64,000 bases of DNA, from assembly GCA_951394045.1 (NCBI GenBank), contig OX595985.1, positions 1,364,001 through 1,428,000 of the forward strand. Direction: 5' to 3'. How positions within the stretch are numbered: the stretch's first letter is position 1; each line of letters begins with the position of its first letter. The notes beneath the pieces are model-generated. The model saw nothing but the letters and a program-made list of their open reading frames with translations, ran no database searches and was not told the DNA's origin. Position numbers and translations under genes: made by a program. Source of the DNA: Nitzschia sp. DOCU1 (lineage: Eukaryota > Bacillariophyta > Bacillariophyceae > Bacillariales > Bacillariaceae). Positions 40,022 to 51,180 of the stretch are shown piece by piece.

Positions 40022-41518
40022 ATGACTGACCTCTTGATGGGAAAGCGATCTTTGGAGGAGATGACAAAGGAGGAAACGCCGATGGTGAGTGAAGGATCGA
40101 GAAAGATCGATAAGAAAGGTCGACTGACTCGCTCACATGTCCTTGCCTGTTCATTCCGTCTCGATCAGGACGTGGACCAGCCAAGTCAAAGCAATGGTGC
40201 GCCGTCCGTGACCCGTGGCTCTCTGTTGACTTTACTTAGCCGCCCTTCTCCCTTTGCAAATGAGACTGGAGCTCTGCCGATTGGTGAATTTGAGCCCATT
40301 GCGAAGCTCGACCCGAATATTGCAACGTCGGATTTGCCGGATACTCTCCTGGCAAAAGCAAAGGTGCTCGTGGTGGGGGCAGGAGGTCTGGGGTGTGAAA
40401 TCTTGAAAGACTTGGCCATGTCTGGGATTCCGGACGTGCATGTGATCGACTTGGATAACATTGACGTTACCAACTTGAATCGTCAATTTTTATTCCGTCA
40501 AAAGGATGTGGGATCATCTAAAGCCAAGGTAGCGGCTCAGTTCATTAATGAGCGATGCCCCTGGATGAAGGTGACGCCACACCATGGCATGATACAAGAT
40601 AAGGGCCCCGACTTTTATGCTTCTTTTAATGTGATTATATCGGGCCTGGACAACGTAGAAGCGCGCCGATGGCTCAATGCGACTGTATGCGGCCTCGTTC
40701 AAGTGGACGACGACGGTGACCCGGATCCTTCTACTATCATTCCGATTATTGATGGCGGCACAGAAGCATTTAGTGGTCAAGCGCGTGTCATTCTGCCCCG
40801 CATAACTAGTTGCTTTGAATGCTCATTGGATGCCTTCCCCCCACAACGGAACTTTCCGTTGTGTACGATTGCGGAAACGCCTCGGCGTCCCGAGCATTGC
40901 ATTGCCTACGCGTCTATCTTGGAATGGCCCAAGCATTTCCCAGACAAAAAGATGGATAAGGACAGCCCCGAAGATATGAAATGGGTGTACGAGACGGCGC
41001 TGGAACGTGCCAAGAAGTACAATATTTCGGGCGTCACGTATATGTTGACCATGGGTGTCGTCAAGAACATTATCCCCGCGGTTGCTAGTACCAATGCTAT
41101 CGTCTCGGCTGCGTGCGTCGGCGAAGCTGTAAAGATTTTGACATTCATGTCGCAGACCCTAAACACGTACCACATGTATATGGGGTCGCAAGGCGTGTAT
41201 ACACACACCTTTGTTTACGAGCGCAAAGAGGATTGCCCTGTTTGCACTGCGACAGTCCGAAAAATCACACTTGGAATGAATGACACTTTAAATCAATTGA
41301 TCCAGCTTCTATGCGAGGGTGACTTGCGATTGAAGGCACCTAGTATGACGACTACAAGCAAGACTTTATACATGCAGAAGCCTCCCGCGCTGGAGAGAGC
41401 GACGCGTGCCAACTTGGACAAGCCAGTATCCTCGCTAGTGGAACCTGGGGAGGAGATTTCTGTTACGGACCCAGTGCTCGAGAATATCAACTTGGCTCTT
41501 GCCATTTCATTCTCCTAG
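40022..41518 (+). CDS. UBA3: NEDD8-activating enzyme E1 catalytic subunit
   Basis: The first ATG in frame is 40022. An in-frame GTGAGT...GATCAG segment (40085-40168, 84 bp) looks like an intron; spliced, the protein is 470 residues, retained it is 498. The ThiF/E1 fold shows the ATP loop LVVGAGGLGCE, DLDNIDVTNLNRQFLF and K.D.G..KA. The catalytic Cys lies in FPLCTIAETPRRPEHC. Zinc ligand pairs are CFEC and CPVC. The C-terminal about 75 residues form the E2-binding ubiquitin-fold domain. It lacks the second E1 half, as expected for UBA3, which pairs with APP-BP1/ULA1 to load NEDD8 onto UBC12 for cullin activation. Confidence 0.92.
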   Translation: MTDLLMGKRSLEEMTKEETPMVSEGSRKIDKKGRLTRSHVLACSFRLDQDVDQPSQSNGAPSVTRGSLLTLLSRPSPFANETGALPIGEFEPIAKLDPNIATSDLPDTLLAKAKVLVVGAGGLGCEILKDLAMSGIPDVHVIDLDNIDVTNLNRQFLFRQKDVGSSKAKVAAQFINERCPWMKVTPHHGMIQDKGPDFYASFNVIISGLDNVEARRWLNATVCGLVQVDDDGDPDPSTIIPIIDGGTEAFSGQARVILPRITSCFECSLDAFPPQRNFPLCTIAETPRRPEHCIAYASILEWPKHFPDKKMDKDSPEDMKWVYETALERAKKYNISGVTYMLTMGVVKNIIPAVASTNAIVSAACVGEAVKILTFMSQTLNTYHMYMGSQGVYTHTFVYERKEDCPVCTATVRKITLGMNDTLNQLIQLLCEGDLRLKAPSMTTTSKTLYMQKPPALERATRANLDKPVSSLVEPGEEISVTDPVLENINLALAISFS

Positions 41519-42467
41519 AAGGGAGGAACGATGAATCAAGATAAATTCGGCTAGGAGTATTCAATATGATAGGACGATTGACGATCTCGGTTGGTACTCT
41601 TCTAGTAGTAGCAATCATCGTCCACTGTCACTTGGTGGACAATCACTACGTCTCGGATACTTCGCCATAGGAGTGATGAAATGAAACCACCACCGTCGAG
41701 GTGCCCACTTCGATGTGAGATGTTCCAGGTCTTGCACATACGTCCCCCCGTGCCCCAATTACTCACAGCACATGGCACACCATAGCAGCAATGTAAAGTG
41801 TTGTAAGATACGACGGATTGCATGGGCGGCAAAGCAAGCTTGGCGTGGACTGTGTGGTGAATTGGAGTCATTTGAGTCCCATTCAAGCTGTGGTGCGTAG
41901 GATGGTCCGCTATCATTTTGCCCTGCTACAAGCCACGATGCACTTAATAAAAAAGTGAAAGTCTTCTTTGCAAGGATCAAGACGATATTTGTGTTGTGCT
42001 TGTTAGCTGACAGGGCGACAGTACAGTAGCTCACATCTCCTTATATAGATAGTAGTCCCCTGCGTCATGACGATAGGAGTTTCAAAGTTGGTCGTCGTAG
42101 TCGAGGAATCTTTTATCTGTCCGTCCTCCGTCCGTCCACCCAGACATCATGGCAGAGATGGCTGACGTGGATGGGTGACGTAATCCATGTTGGACTCAAT
42201 TGACTTCGACCCTCGGCCAGACTGGCGGCAAATTTAAAGCCACGAAAAATCTCTCGATGGTCTCTCCCTCCATCCAAAACCGAAAGGCGGCGACAATGAT
42301 GGAAGGTCATATATTTCAGAGCGGCCTTTCCTCTTGTTCAGCTTTCCGTTCGACCCATTACCCTTTATGCCTCGAGATAGATGGACGGTGTCTCGCATTC
42401 ATTGTACTCAAATAAAGCGAGGACGAGTCCATAGATTCGGATCGTCTAATAACAACAGCAAGGGGGC
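41519..42467. other. Intergenic upstream of PRORP, with a TGACGT pair
   Basis: These 949 bp carry no recognised gene. At 42159-42181 two TGACGT motifs (one GTGACGTAAT) lie 14 bp apart, resembling the bZIP/CRE-like elements known from diatom CO2-responsive promoters. This may be coincidence. Confidence 0.4.
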
Positions 42468-45226
42468 ATGTTAAACCCAGGGTTTGTCGTTGCAAGACTA
42501 CCACGACGTCGACACTCGCACCTCTTCACCCCCGAAATATTGTTTCAGAATAGAAATCGGAGCCTTTCAAACGAGAAGAGCAAAGACTTTCTCAAAGGTC
42601 TTTCATCGTCATCTGGCAATCATGAAAGACAATCAAAGCCAAAACCATTAGTAGGCGGGCAGATCACTGAGAGACGGAAGAAAACGACACTCGACGATTT
42701 CTTTGCCAGTCTGGCGTCAAACAACAACAAACACAACAAACCAGCTCAAAGAAAATTCGCGCAGAAGAAGAAGGACGACGAACAACGTCAAGTTATTGAA
42801 AATGACAACAAGTTTCCGTTCAAATATCGCCGTGACTCGGAGAACGAGTCGTCCCCTCAAAGGGTAGACAGAATGACTTTATTCGACGATATCAACAAGA
42901 TGGTGGCAACAAAGAAGGCAGAGCAAGAGAAAACTGATAGATCCCATGATGTTATTATTTCTGAGCTTCATCAAACATCATCACCATCTATCTTAGATTT
43001 GCTACCGCCCGCGAGAGCAAGAAGTCCCCATGCCTACGACGACGACGCTTTTGACCAGTATATGGATATCCTCGATACAATATTGGAGGACCAAGTCTTC
43101 ATGCATAAACACGGGGCGGTCCTGCGGCTGCCTGAGCAGGATGTAGAAGCGGTGACAGCGTGGTTGAGCGCGGATGAGCCGGTTGTCAAGTACTCTCTGC
43201 CCACGCTCGAAAATCTTGAACATTTGTCGGAAGCAGAATTGAACAACAATACAGAACTGCGCAATCAGTTGCGTGGCGACTTTAGTGACCAACGGCATAC
43301 CTTTGTGGGGTATCATGGGTGGGATACCGCACAATATAATTTTGCCATGCGATCACTACGGCGCTTGGGAAATCTCTGTGCCAAGAAGGCATCTGGCCCA
43401 GCAGCTGAAATTGCCTGGGCAAAGCTGAAGGAGGCCGGTTTCAACATGGACCAAGACACGGTGCAAAATTACCTATATGTCATATCTACATTCTCGCCTC
43501 GCCTCCAACCCAATTCCTCATCCCAGAGTACATCGGTCCTAGACTTACTAGACAATTGTACCTCACCAGAGACAACAGGCGAACGTCGAACACCAGAGAC
43601 AACGGCGGGCTCGGTAGATGTTGCTACCGAAGTTGCTCTATGTCACGACGCCCTCTTTGGACCCTCCGAGCAGAGCACGAGCATTAGAGTCAGGCGTCTC
43701 GTCTCACAAGGGAAAGCTGCCGAGGCAGAGCAGCTTCTGGAACGCAATGCGGTAAGTGTATGACGAATTGACCTCCATTGAATTCTTGTCGCAATTATCT
43801 CAATCGCTAGGGTTTGGTCCATGTAGTCTGACGAACTTCGACTAAGGACATACGAACCAGTGTTTCAATGCTATTTGGAACAAAACGACGTGTCCTGCGC
43901 ATTTAATTTGTACGTGAAGATGAAGGGCGATGCAACCGTTCATCTAAGGCCAGAAACATACATTCAGCTCATGTCAGCAATGGCGGAAAACGGTTGCTTT
44001 CGGCCTGGCGCACCGGCCATCGATATAGCAAAGAAGTTGGGCTACGAGCAGGCGTCAGGACCAGAATTATTTGATCAATTGGCAAAAGAGCTTGCTGACG
44101 ATGTTGTCGAGATTTCAGCTGCAGCTGCGAAAAGCTTGCACAACGCGTTGTCAAAGGGATTTAAAGGGCATGCTTTGAAGCCATTGCATCTTCTGCAATC
44201 CATGGAAATAAACAACGTCAAGGCGGATTATTCAGAGTTGGTTGCAAGCCGCGTCTCACTGAACACTAATACGGGTGAATGCCCGAGGACCGGTGTGCGA
44301 TTGCGACTCATAAGTCTTGACGACGATCAAACGCAGAAGCTGAAAGAAGGACTTCATTATCTTGCATCTGCCGCCTACGAGGAAAGGAGGGGAGAAAACG
44401 GCACCAAGGCCACGGAAAATCTTCGTAGTTTTGGCGATTGGCTCGCGAATCGACCAGGTCATCCATTTACTGCAATAGTTGGTAAGTTGTGGAACAGGCG
44501 AAACAGATAAAACGCACCAGCTTGCAATCTCACCACAACCCACACACACACACACACACAGATGGTCCAAATGTTGGTTACTACTTCCAGAACTTTGACG
44601 AGGGTAGATTCAATTTTCATCAGATTCAATTCGTTGTCGATGCTTTGGAGAACATGGGGGAGAACGTGCTCGTAATTCTGCCAAAGAAATACACTCAAAA
44701 ATCATTCACGCTGACAAACGCTACTGGACGAAGAAGACAAACTCTTTCGCTGAAGGAAAAAAAGATTTGCGATCAACTTATAGCTTCTGGAAAGACCTTC
44801 ATTGTCCCGCCATCGTTTCTCGACGACTATTACTGGATGTACGCCAGCGTCGCTGGCCAAGGAGAAAAGTGGACAAGCGATCTGCAGTACGTCCTACCTG
44901 ACAACGAGGAGGGAAGATGGCCGGGGATCCGACCCATGCTGGTGTCCAACGACCAGATGCGCGACCATAAACTATCGTTGCTGGAACCTCGCTTGTTCCG
45001 ACGCTGGCACAGCACCTTCATCGTCAATTTCACATTCTCCGCATTTATCGGCGACGAATGTGCTGATAAAGAGATCGGCTTTCGCCCCGCCGACTTCTAC
45101 AGTCGAGAAATACAAGGCAACCCAGTCCTCGACGATGACGGCAAAAAACATGGAACCGTATGGCATTTTCCAGTGAGTGACTGGGAAGAGAACGAGAGCT
45201 TTTGCGTTCGTATACCACCGAAATAG
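42468..45226 (+). CDS. Protein-only RNase P (PRORP), mitochondrial-like leader
   Basis: Three exons (42468-43751, 43827-44481, 44562-45226; introns 75 and 80 bp) encode 867 residues. The N-terminus MLNPGFVVARLPRRRHSHLF is Arg-rich and acid-free, like a mitochondrial presequence. A long polar region (to about 230) is followed by helical PPR-like repeats, a zinc pair region (GECPRTGVRLRLI) and the NYN metallonuclease: FTAIVDGPNVGYY, NMGENVLVILPKK, SFLDDYYWMYAS and MLVSNDQMRDH with RRWHSTFIVN. The catalytic Asp residues are present. PRORP trims the 5' leader of pre-tRNA. The second intron ends in (CA)10AG rather than a pyrimidine tract. It lies tail to tail with a paralogue ending 30 bp beyond. 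Confidence 0.92.
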
Positions 45227-45256
45227 ACCACAGCCCTGCCTTGTACTCTGCAATGA

Positions 45257-47463
45257 TTAACTCGACGATCGATCCATCCAAATACAAAGACGCGTGGGCT
45301 CGTCCCACTCCGTCACCGGAAAATGCCAGACGAAGTCTTGGTCATTTTCGTGCGAGTTACCCTGGATCTCTCGACTGAAGAAGTCCGCAGGCGAAAATAG
45401 AACGGATCGCTCATCATTCCACTCATCCTGCGTGTAGGGAGAAAGGTCGTAGTTTACAATATGGCAACTACACCAACGCCGAAATTCCCGCGGCTCTAGT
45501 AGGTCCAACTTGTGGTCTCTCATTTGATCGTTCGTAACTAGCATTGGGCGCAGTCCTAAGAATCTTCCAGCGGCATTTTCGGGAGACACTTGCAAATCGC
45601 ACTTGCCTCGAGCGATAGTTTGGTTTGAGACGCTAGCCAACATCCAAAAATAGTCGTCCAAACAACGCGGTGGAACAACATAAAGCATGTTCTCGGCCTC
45701 CAAACTATACCGTGGGAGCGGTGAGACCCGAAATATACACAGTGAAGAAGGGACACGCGCGCATTCTTACCTTTTGATGACAGCGTAGTCACGATCATCG
45801 AGTGTCTGCAAGTGGCGACGGCGGGATAGCAAGAACTTCCGATTGGTATACTTCTTTGGCAGAATTACTAGAGGATTTTCTCCCATTCGCTTGAGCTCAT
45901 CAACAACCCGCTTCACTTGACTAAAATGCATCGTCGCAAATCCAAAGTAAGCAACGTTGGCACCATCAACAATTGCAGTAAACGGATCGCCCTCGCGGGA
46001 GCTGTAAGGTAAAAATAGTATCAAGAAAAGTGAGTCGACGCCACTTCTACAGCGGAGAGTATGCATACAGTCACAGTCACCTACTCTAACCACTCCGAAA
46101 ACCGCGAAAGCTGTTGGAATCCATAGTCTTGATCCTCCTCTGAACCCGTCTTGCGATTTGTGGTGAAGTTCTTGTAACTCATTCGCGACATTTCCAAAAG
46201 TGTATCGTGCACATGTTGGCGTTGCTCTTCGTCCAACCGGAAAAGTCGCAGCTTGGCGCCACTAGCAGGGCAAAGGCCTGTGACGCGATCAATGACAACT
46301 TTGGCGATGTGTAAGCCAGGTGCTATGGTTTCGTCGACCATGCTTTGAATCGATTCTACAGATCCACCAAATCCTTCGACCAACCCCTTCGCGATTTCTT
46401 TGCCTGCTAACTCTGTCAGTTCCAAAATGTCTTCTCCCATCTCTTTACAAAGTTCGTCAAACAGCGCTGGCCCATGACTGGATTCAAACCCCGCCTCCCG
46501 ATGCCCTTCAATGGCCTCGGCGGTGGGGCAGAATATACGGGAACGGGCCAGCGAAGATATAATCAAGGCATACGTATCGGCATCCAAATATACACCCGGA
46601 GACTGCCTCATCTCTCGAAACAAGCGTAATATCGAGCTCACGTCTCCAACCCCACAATAATGCTCCAACATGGGCAAGAATGTCCGTAGGCGCTTCCACT
46701 CCCCACCGCTTCCCTTGTCAGGCAGCGACGAGAGAATCTTTTCTGCCGCCATAATATCATTTTTAGCAATAAGATTCTTCATGCGCAAAAATACCGTCTT
46801 CTCGCTCGGAGCATAGACAAGATCATGAAAGGTAGCCAGTTCATCCAATGTTTCATGACAGGCCGTGCTATTATCCTCGAGGCTCAAAATATACATGTAG
46901 GTGCTGATGCTATTCTCTCGAGGAACCATTCCACCTTCCAACATTTTGTGCCACGAAACGACCACTGGCAGTCCCACTTGATTCTTGGCGCAACTGTCGC
47001 CAAAGTATACCAAAGATCGCATCGCATAATTGTATTGCTGTTGGGTAAAATTGTAGCGGGTTTGAAAGATTTTGGATTGCTCGTTCATTGCGTTGAGTAC
47101 ATGTTCGGGATCGAGATCCATCGGCGATGGGATATCAGACAGTGTCCTCTTGGATACCAGATAGTTCTGGACGATCTCCATATCTTCCACTTTGTCCTTT
47201 TTTAAAACTCGCTTGCTTTGCATGACCTCCGTCATCGCTTTTACGTAAGAGTCCCACAATTCGTCGGAGAATTCAAGCTCTGTAGTAGCCTGGAGACATT
47301 CTGGGTCTAGCGAAAGAGATACCATTGCCTTTGACAGCCTGCCTCGACCTGACAGCCTGCCGTTTGCGGGGAAAGCAAGGGGCTGCGGCTGGAATGACAG
47401 CACTCGGTAAATCAGCAAGAAAAGCGAGAGCGAGCAACGCCACCGATGTCGACTATACGTCAT
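45257..47463 (-). CDS. Protein-only RNase P (PRORP), plastid-like leader
   Basis: Three exons (47463-46085, 46001-45771, 45704-45257; introns 83 and 66 bp) encode 685 residues. The leader has a hydrophobic core (RCSLSLFLLIYRVLS) followed by FQPQPLAFPANG, a signal peptide plus Phe that fits import into the complex plastid. PPR-like helices at about 60-350 precede the zinc region (GLCPASGAKLRLFRL) and the NYN domain: FTAIVDGANVAYFG, RMGENPLVILPKKY, RCLDDYFWMLASV and MLVTNDQMRDHKLDLLEP. All acidic catalytic residues are present. It is shorter than the neighbouring PRORP because it lacks the polar N-terminal expansion. Splice phases in the nuclease part parallel those of the paralogue only partly. 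Confidence 0.92.
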
Positions 47464-48137
47464 ACTATTGAGGTCTCCGAAGATTGATGCCTAGGTGGCC
47501 TGACCTGACAAGTGACATGAATGGAGCTTAGTTTCGCAGACCTGTTAGCCTTCAATGCATGTTGTTGGCATCTCAAAGGTCGTCGCCGAAATCTTCGGCG
47601 GGTTTGGATGGATGTGGGATGTGGGATGTGGTGTTGGGAGGAGAACACGCTATGTAGCACGCACGGCGTGCGATGTCGTAGTGTCCGTTTTGGTTCTCCA
47701 TCGAATCGCATGTCGGACTAAAGACGAATACACGTAGGCTCAAACGCAAAAAAAGACGACATGTGATGCGACGAACGAGATTCAGATGAGCGAGAGCACA
47801 CCAGCCCCACCACGGCACCGCACTATGTTGCCTTTTCTAAACTTTCGGTTGGTATTCCGACACGTTACGTTGTGTGATACTAAAGGCAGCGGTATATCAA
47901 CTGCTAGCTCCAGTCGATGTGGAAGTGGTATTATGGGCACGTGTTTTACGTATGTGGGCAAAAACTTTTGATTAACCCGAGCGAAGCGAGGGCCGCTTCT
48001 GCCGGCGCCGGAGGCGTCGAAATTTTTTTGGTTTCATCACCATCACCACGAACGCATTATTGTTGCGACGAATATCTAATACGATTACTACCACCACTAC
48101 TACTACCTTATTAATAGTATCACAATTCTGATAAACT
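47464..48137. other. Intergenic upstream of transposon-like ORF
   Basis: These 674 bp hold the promoter of the plastid-type PRORP on one side and the 5' flank of a transposon-like ORF on the other. GAGCGAAGCGAGG and CCGGCGCCGG near 47980-48015 are GC-rich compared with the surroundings and may belong to the element. No terminal repeat partner was found downstream. Confidence 0.35.
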
Positions 48138-48803
48138 ATGGGTGGCCCTGGCAGTGGAGGTGCACGTCCGAAGGCTGGAAAACTCGCTAAGTTGGTGGAA
48201 GGCCAACAAACCATTTTTGGGTCATTAGCCCATGCGAAAGAGGCGAGAGACAGGAAACGCAAGACAGTTCTGACAGTTGAGGAGTCAAGGTCAAATAAGC
48301 AGAGAATAGCCAGGGAGGCTTCAGCAAAAGAAGAAAGGCAAAATGCTGAGCGACAAGCAAATATAGAGCATCAGAAGCGACAGAAAGACTTGCAAGAAGA
48401 GTCCTTGCAAAAACTGCGGGAGGCAGTGGAATCCAACGACACAGGCTTTGATGCTGATGATGATAGCCAAAGCTATTCCAGCGAAGATGACGAAAATTAT
48501 GATTTTGATGACGAGGACGAAGCCCAGGAGGATGAGGATGAAGAAAGCAGTGACCAAAAGACTAGGCGGCGCCTGAGCTACATGCCACCTCCCGGTTCCA
48601 AACTTTCAAACTACCTCAATGGCATAAAAGATTTAATCCTTGCAGGTACAAACAAGGCAAATCGCGACAAAGGGCGAGCATGGTATCCTCCTACTATCCA
48701 AGCTGTAGCGCTATCAACCTCAGACCCTTTTAGCTACTGCGAGGAAGCAACATGGGTTTACCACTTTGATCCATTTGTCCAAATGGCAACAATGACAATG
48801 TGA
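48138..48803 (+). pseudogene. Truncated transposon-like ORF fragment
   Basis: An open frame of 221 codons starts GlyGly/Lys-rich (MGGPGSGGARPKAGKL), as do many eukaryotic transposon proteins. It has an acidic run (DDENYDFDDEDEAQEDEDEE) and ends PPPGSKLSNYLNGIKDLIL ... GRAWYPPTIQAVALS ... ATWVYHFDPFVQ before entering simple-sequence DNA and stopping. The W.PP...V.L....F......W...P pattern looks like the opening of a longer transposon protein, but I cannot name the family. No downstream part was found. I infer an element whose 3' part was lost or replaced by the repeat at 48785-49050. Confidence 0.45.
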
Positions 48804-49050
48804 GAATGCAAAAATGCAACAACAACGAATGCAAGAAGGCAACAACCACCACAAATGCGACAATGGCGACAACGACAATGCGAGAATGTGACAACGGCGA
48901 CAATGCCACAACGACAATGGGAGAATGCACCAACCACAACAAATGGGAGAAGGCGACAATGACAATGCAAGAATGCAACAATGCAATACGGGAAGGTGAC
49001 AACCACAACTATTGCGAGAAGCCGACAATGACAATGGATCAGTACTTGTG
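48785..49050 (+). repeat. Degenerate ACAATG/GAGAATGC simple-sequence array
   Basis: About 265 bp consist of degenerate repeats of GACAATG, GCGACAATG, CAACAACCAC and GAGAATGC. Stop codons are rare in several frames. The array begins inside the transposon-like ORF, whose frame ends at TGA 48801-48803, and it is followed by GATTGGTCCAAATG, similar to CATTTGTCCAAATG just before it. Confidence 0.75.
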
Positions 49051-49866
49051 TGACTCCTTTGATTGGTCCAAATGACTCCCTGGATTACTCCCATTCGCCT
49101 TACTACTGGGAAGTTTCCCTCTAGAAAGTTGTTAGTCTATAACTTGCCCGGAACCTGTCCGAATTCCGCAATTTTTTCCTCTATCCGCATTTCTTCAACT
49201 GACGCCCCCACTGCTAAGATCTTGTTGTGCTACCATGGGTATTAGAGAAGTTGGTCACTTAAGCTATAACTACAGATCTATACTCTCTTAAAAAAAGGAG
49301 GAAACAGTTTCAGATCTATTTTACTGTCCCGGTTCGGTTGGTGAAAGAATGGTTGAATTCTGACCAGTGGTTGGCGAGATATCGATGAATTAGTGGTGGA
49401 TAGAGAGAGCCATCAAGTAGTAAGCTATATTATTGCCTATTTTGTCTCAATGCGACATATACATGTCTCATTCCGACACAAACAGTCATGTTCGGTACTC
49501 GCCGAGTACCGAACATAGGCGGAAAATGTACACTTCACTACTACTTCTTCTCGAAAAAGAACTCTAATGTCCCTAGACGCCATCAAATCTCCTATGTTCG
49601 TTACTCCACACCTGTAAGCCACCTGCCGTATTATGCGGCAAATTATTGGCGGGATTCAATATTCATCCGGATGGAGGGGTAGTCGCGGACCTTTCAGAGA
49701 TGGGCGGATCGTGGAGAAGCAGACCCGACCCGAGTTCTCAATACCACCATGGGTTTTACAATGGTGATCTCATTCACTTGTTCAGGCTCGATTGAAATAA
49801 CACGAATATAACCGGCATCAGGAACGACAACGTTTGCTTCCAAGTTTGTAACCCTCACAGTCACAA
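49051..49866. other. Intergenic with a 29-bp perfect palindrome
   Basis: No gene was recognised. CAGATCTAT occurs twice (near 49274 and 49311). TGTCTCAATGCGACA and TGTCTCATTCCGACA are near-identical direct repeats at about 49443-49480, just before a 29-bp palindrome at 49488-49516. Confidence 0.4.
49488..49516. repeat. Perfect 14-bp inverted repeat with 1-nt spacer
   Basis: ATGTTCGGTACTCG is followed after a single C by its exact reverse complement CGAGTACCGAACAT. Arms of this length with no mismatch are unlikely by chance in a window this size. It could be a dimeric protein site, a hairpin in RNA or a remnant of an inverted transposon end. Confidence 0.9.
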
Positions 49867-50931
49867 ATGCGATTATGCAAAGTAACTGCAACGGAAACTT
49901 GTGTCATTCAGCGGGAAACTACGAAAGAAAAGCATCTCGATCTTGGACAAAGTGGCGACAAAGCAGCCAGCTCCAAACAGTGTGTTCTTTGGTTTAGCGG
50001 GGCTAGTAGCATCGACCACAATGATCTGAAAGATATCCTTAGTCTGTTGCGCACAGGCCAAATGGAGCAACTTCGAAAGTATAACACCCTCTTGTTGGAT
50101 TATGGAATTCTGGGTCCGTCTACAAATGTCCGGAAGTTGAATTTTGCCGGGAACGACAAGATTGGTAACTTGGGCATGAACCATCTCCGCCTGATTCCTG
50201 ACACTGTGACCAGTCTTGACTTTAGTTGGTGTGGTCTGGGCTCTCAAGGCATCATTACGTTGTGTCGCTTCTTGGAGGGGAACAAATGTATCACGCAGTT
50301 AACTATACGAGGTGCAAGAATGGATAGGAAAGCCGTACGAGCAATTGCGCGAATGATTTCCAAGAACGATACCCTGGAAGAGCTTGCAATTGGTCCATAC
50401 TACTGCAAGAGTGAAAACCCCCTTGATGCCTCAAATCCACTACCTTCTGCCCTAAAAGACGCCTCGACGGAACTCTGGCATGCCCTGGCGCAGAATAAAA
50501 GTCTGAAGCTCTTGATCTTCCACCCTAATTTCTCGGATGGACACCATTTTCGTTGGAGTGCATTTGTGGCAACATCTCTACCTAAAGATACGAAACTTCA
50601 GACGCTTGACATTGGCGACGTCGAGGAACATGACAACGATCCCGGAAGAGTCATTGTCCATACCGATGAGCAAAGTGCAGTCGACGCATGGCTCAAGTTG
50701 ATCCAAACGAATGAAAGCTTGGCGTTCATAAGTTGCTCTGCAACCAGACATCCCCAAATTCAATATTATCTGGATCTTAATCAAGTGGATGCCCCCCGAA
50801 TCGTCCGTGATCCTGCGTCGTCTGTAGAAGAATGGCTGCAAGCTTTAGAGCAAGCCGGAGAGATAGAGCGGCTGGATGCTATATACTTTTTGGTGCGAAA
50901 CAAAGTGCAGAACTTTGCCCATTGGTGCTAG
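49867..50931 (+). CDS. Leucine-rich repeat (RNI-like) protein
   Basis: A single exon encodes 354 residues. From about 80 to 280 it has ribonuclease-inhibitor-like LRRs: VRKLNFAGNDKIGNLGMNHL, VTSLDFSWCGLGSQGIITL, ITQLTIRGARMDRKAVRAI, LEELAIGPYY and LKLLIFHPNF. The C-terminal 70 residues are helical and include EEWLQALEQAGEIERLDAIYF. There is no signal peptide, membrane segment, NB-ARC or kinase domain. Cytosolic or nuclear protein-protein binding is the likely role. Diatom genomes carry many such stand-alone LRR proteins; I know no specific function. Confidence 0.7.
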   Translation: MRLCKVTATETCVIQRETTKEKHLDLGQSGDKAASSKQCVLWFSGASSIDHNDLKDILSLLRTGQMEQLRKYNTLLLDYGILGPSTNVRKLNFAGNDKIGNLGMNHLRLIPDTVTSLDFSWCGLGSQGIITLCRFLEGNKCITQLTIRGARMDRKAVRAIARMISKNDTLEELAIGPYYCKSENPLDASNPLPSALKDASTELWHALAQNKSLKLLIFHPNFSDGHHFRWSAFVATSLPKDTKLQTLDIGDVEEHDNDPGRVIVHTDEQSAVDAWLKLIQTNESLAFISCSATRHPQIQYYLDLNQVDAPRIVRDPASSVEEWLQALEQAGEIERLDAIYFLVRNKVQNFAHWC

Positions 50932-51180
50932 CCGCAGGCAAATAAGTCATCTGATCATACGCAGTAATCGGATCAAATGACGTGAACTAGAACCTTCGTA
51001 TTAAGCCGAAACAATGTTGCCCAGTAGAGACACGAAAGAATTTCCATTAGAGAAATGACTGAAATGCTAGAATGAATCTTCTACCTGCTAAAGCTCCATC
51101 GTCAAGCATTCTCAAATTTCGAGTGTGTTGCGTTTTGCAGTTGAAAATGAAATCGTTGGAATATTTCGACAACTTGCTTC

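Noticed and set aside
40022..40084. Start of UBA3 further upstream at 39968
   Set aside because: The codon there is GTG, not ATG; the first in-frame ATG is 40022.
48720..49094. Several long minus-strand frames over the ACAATG repeat
   Set aside because: They are open only because the repeat lacks stop codons.
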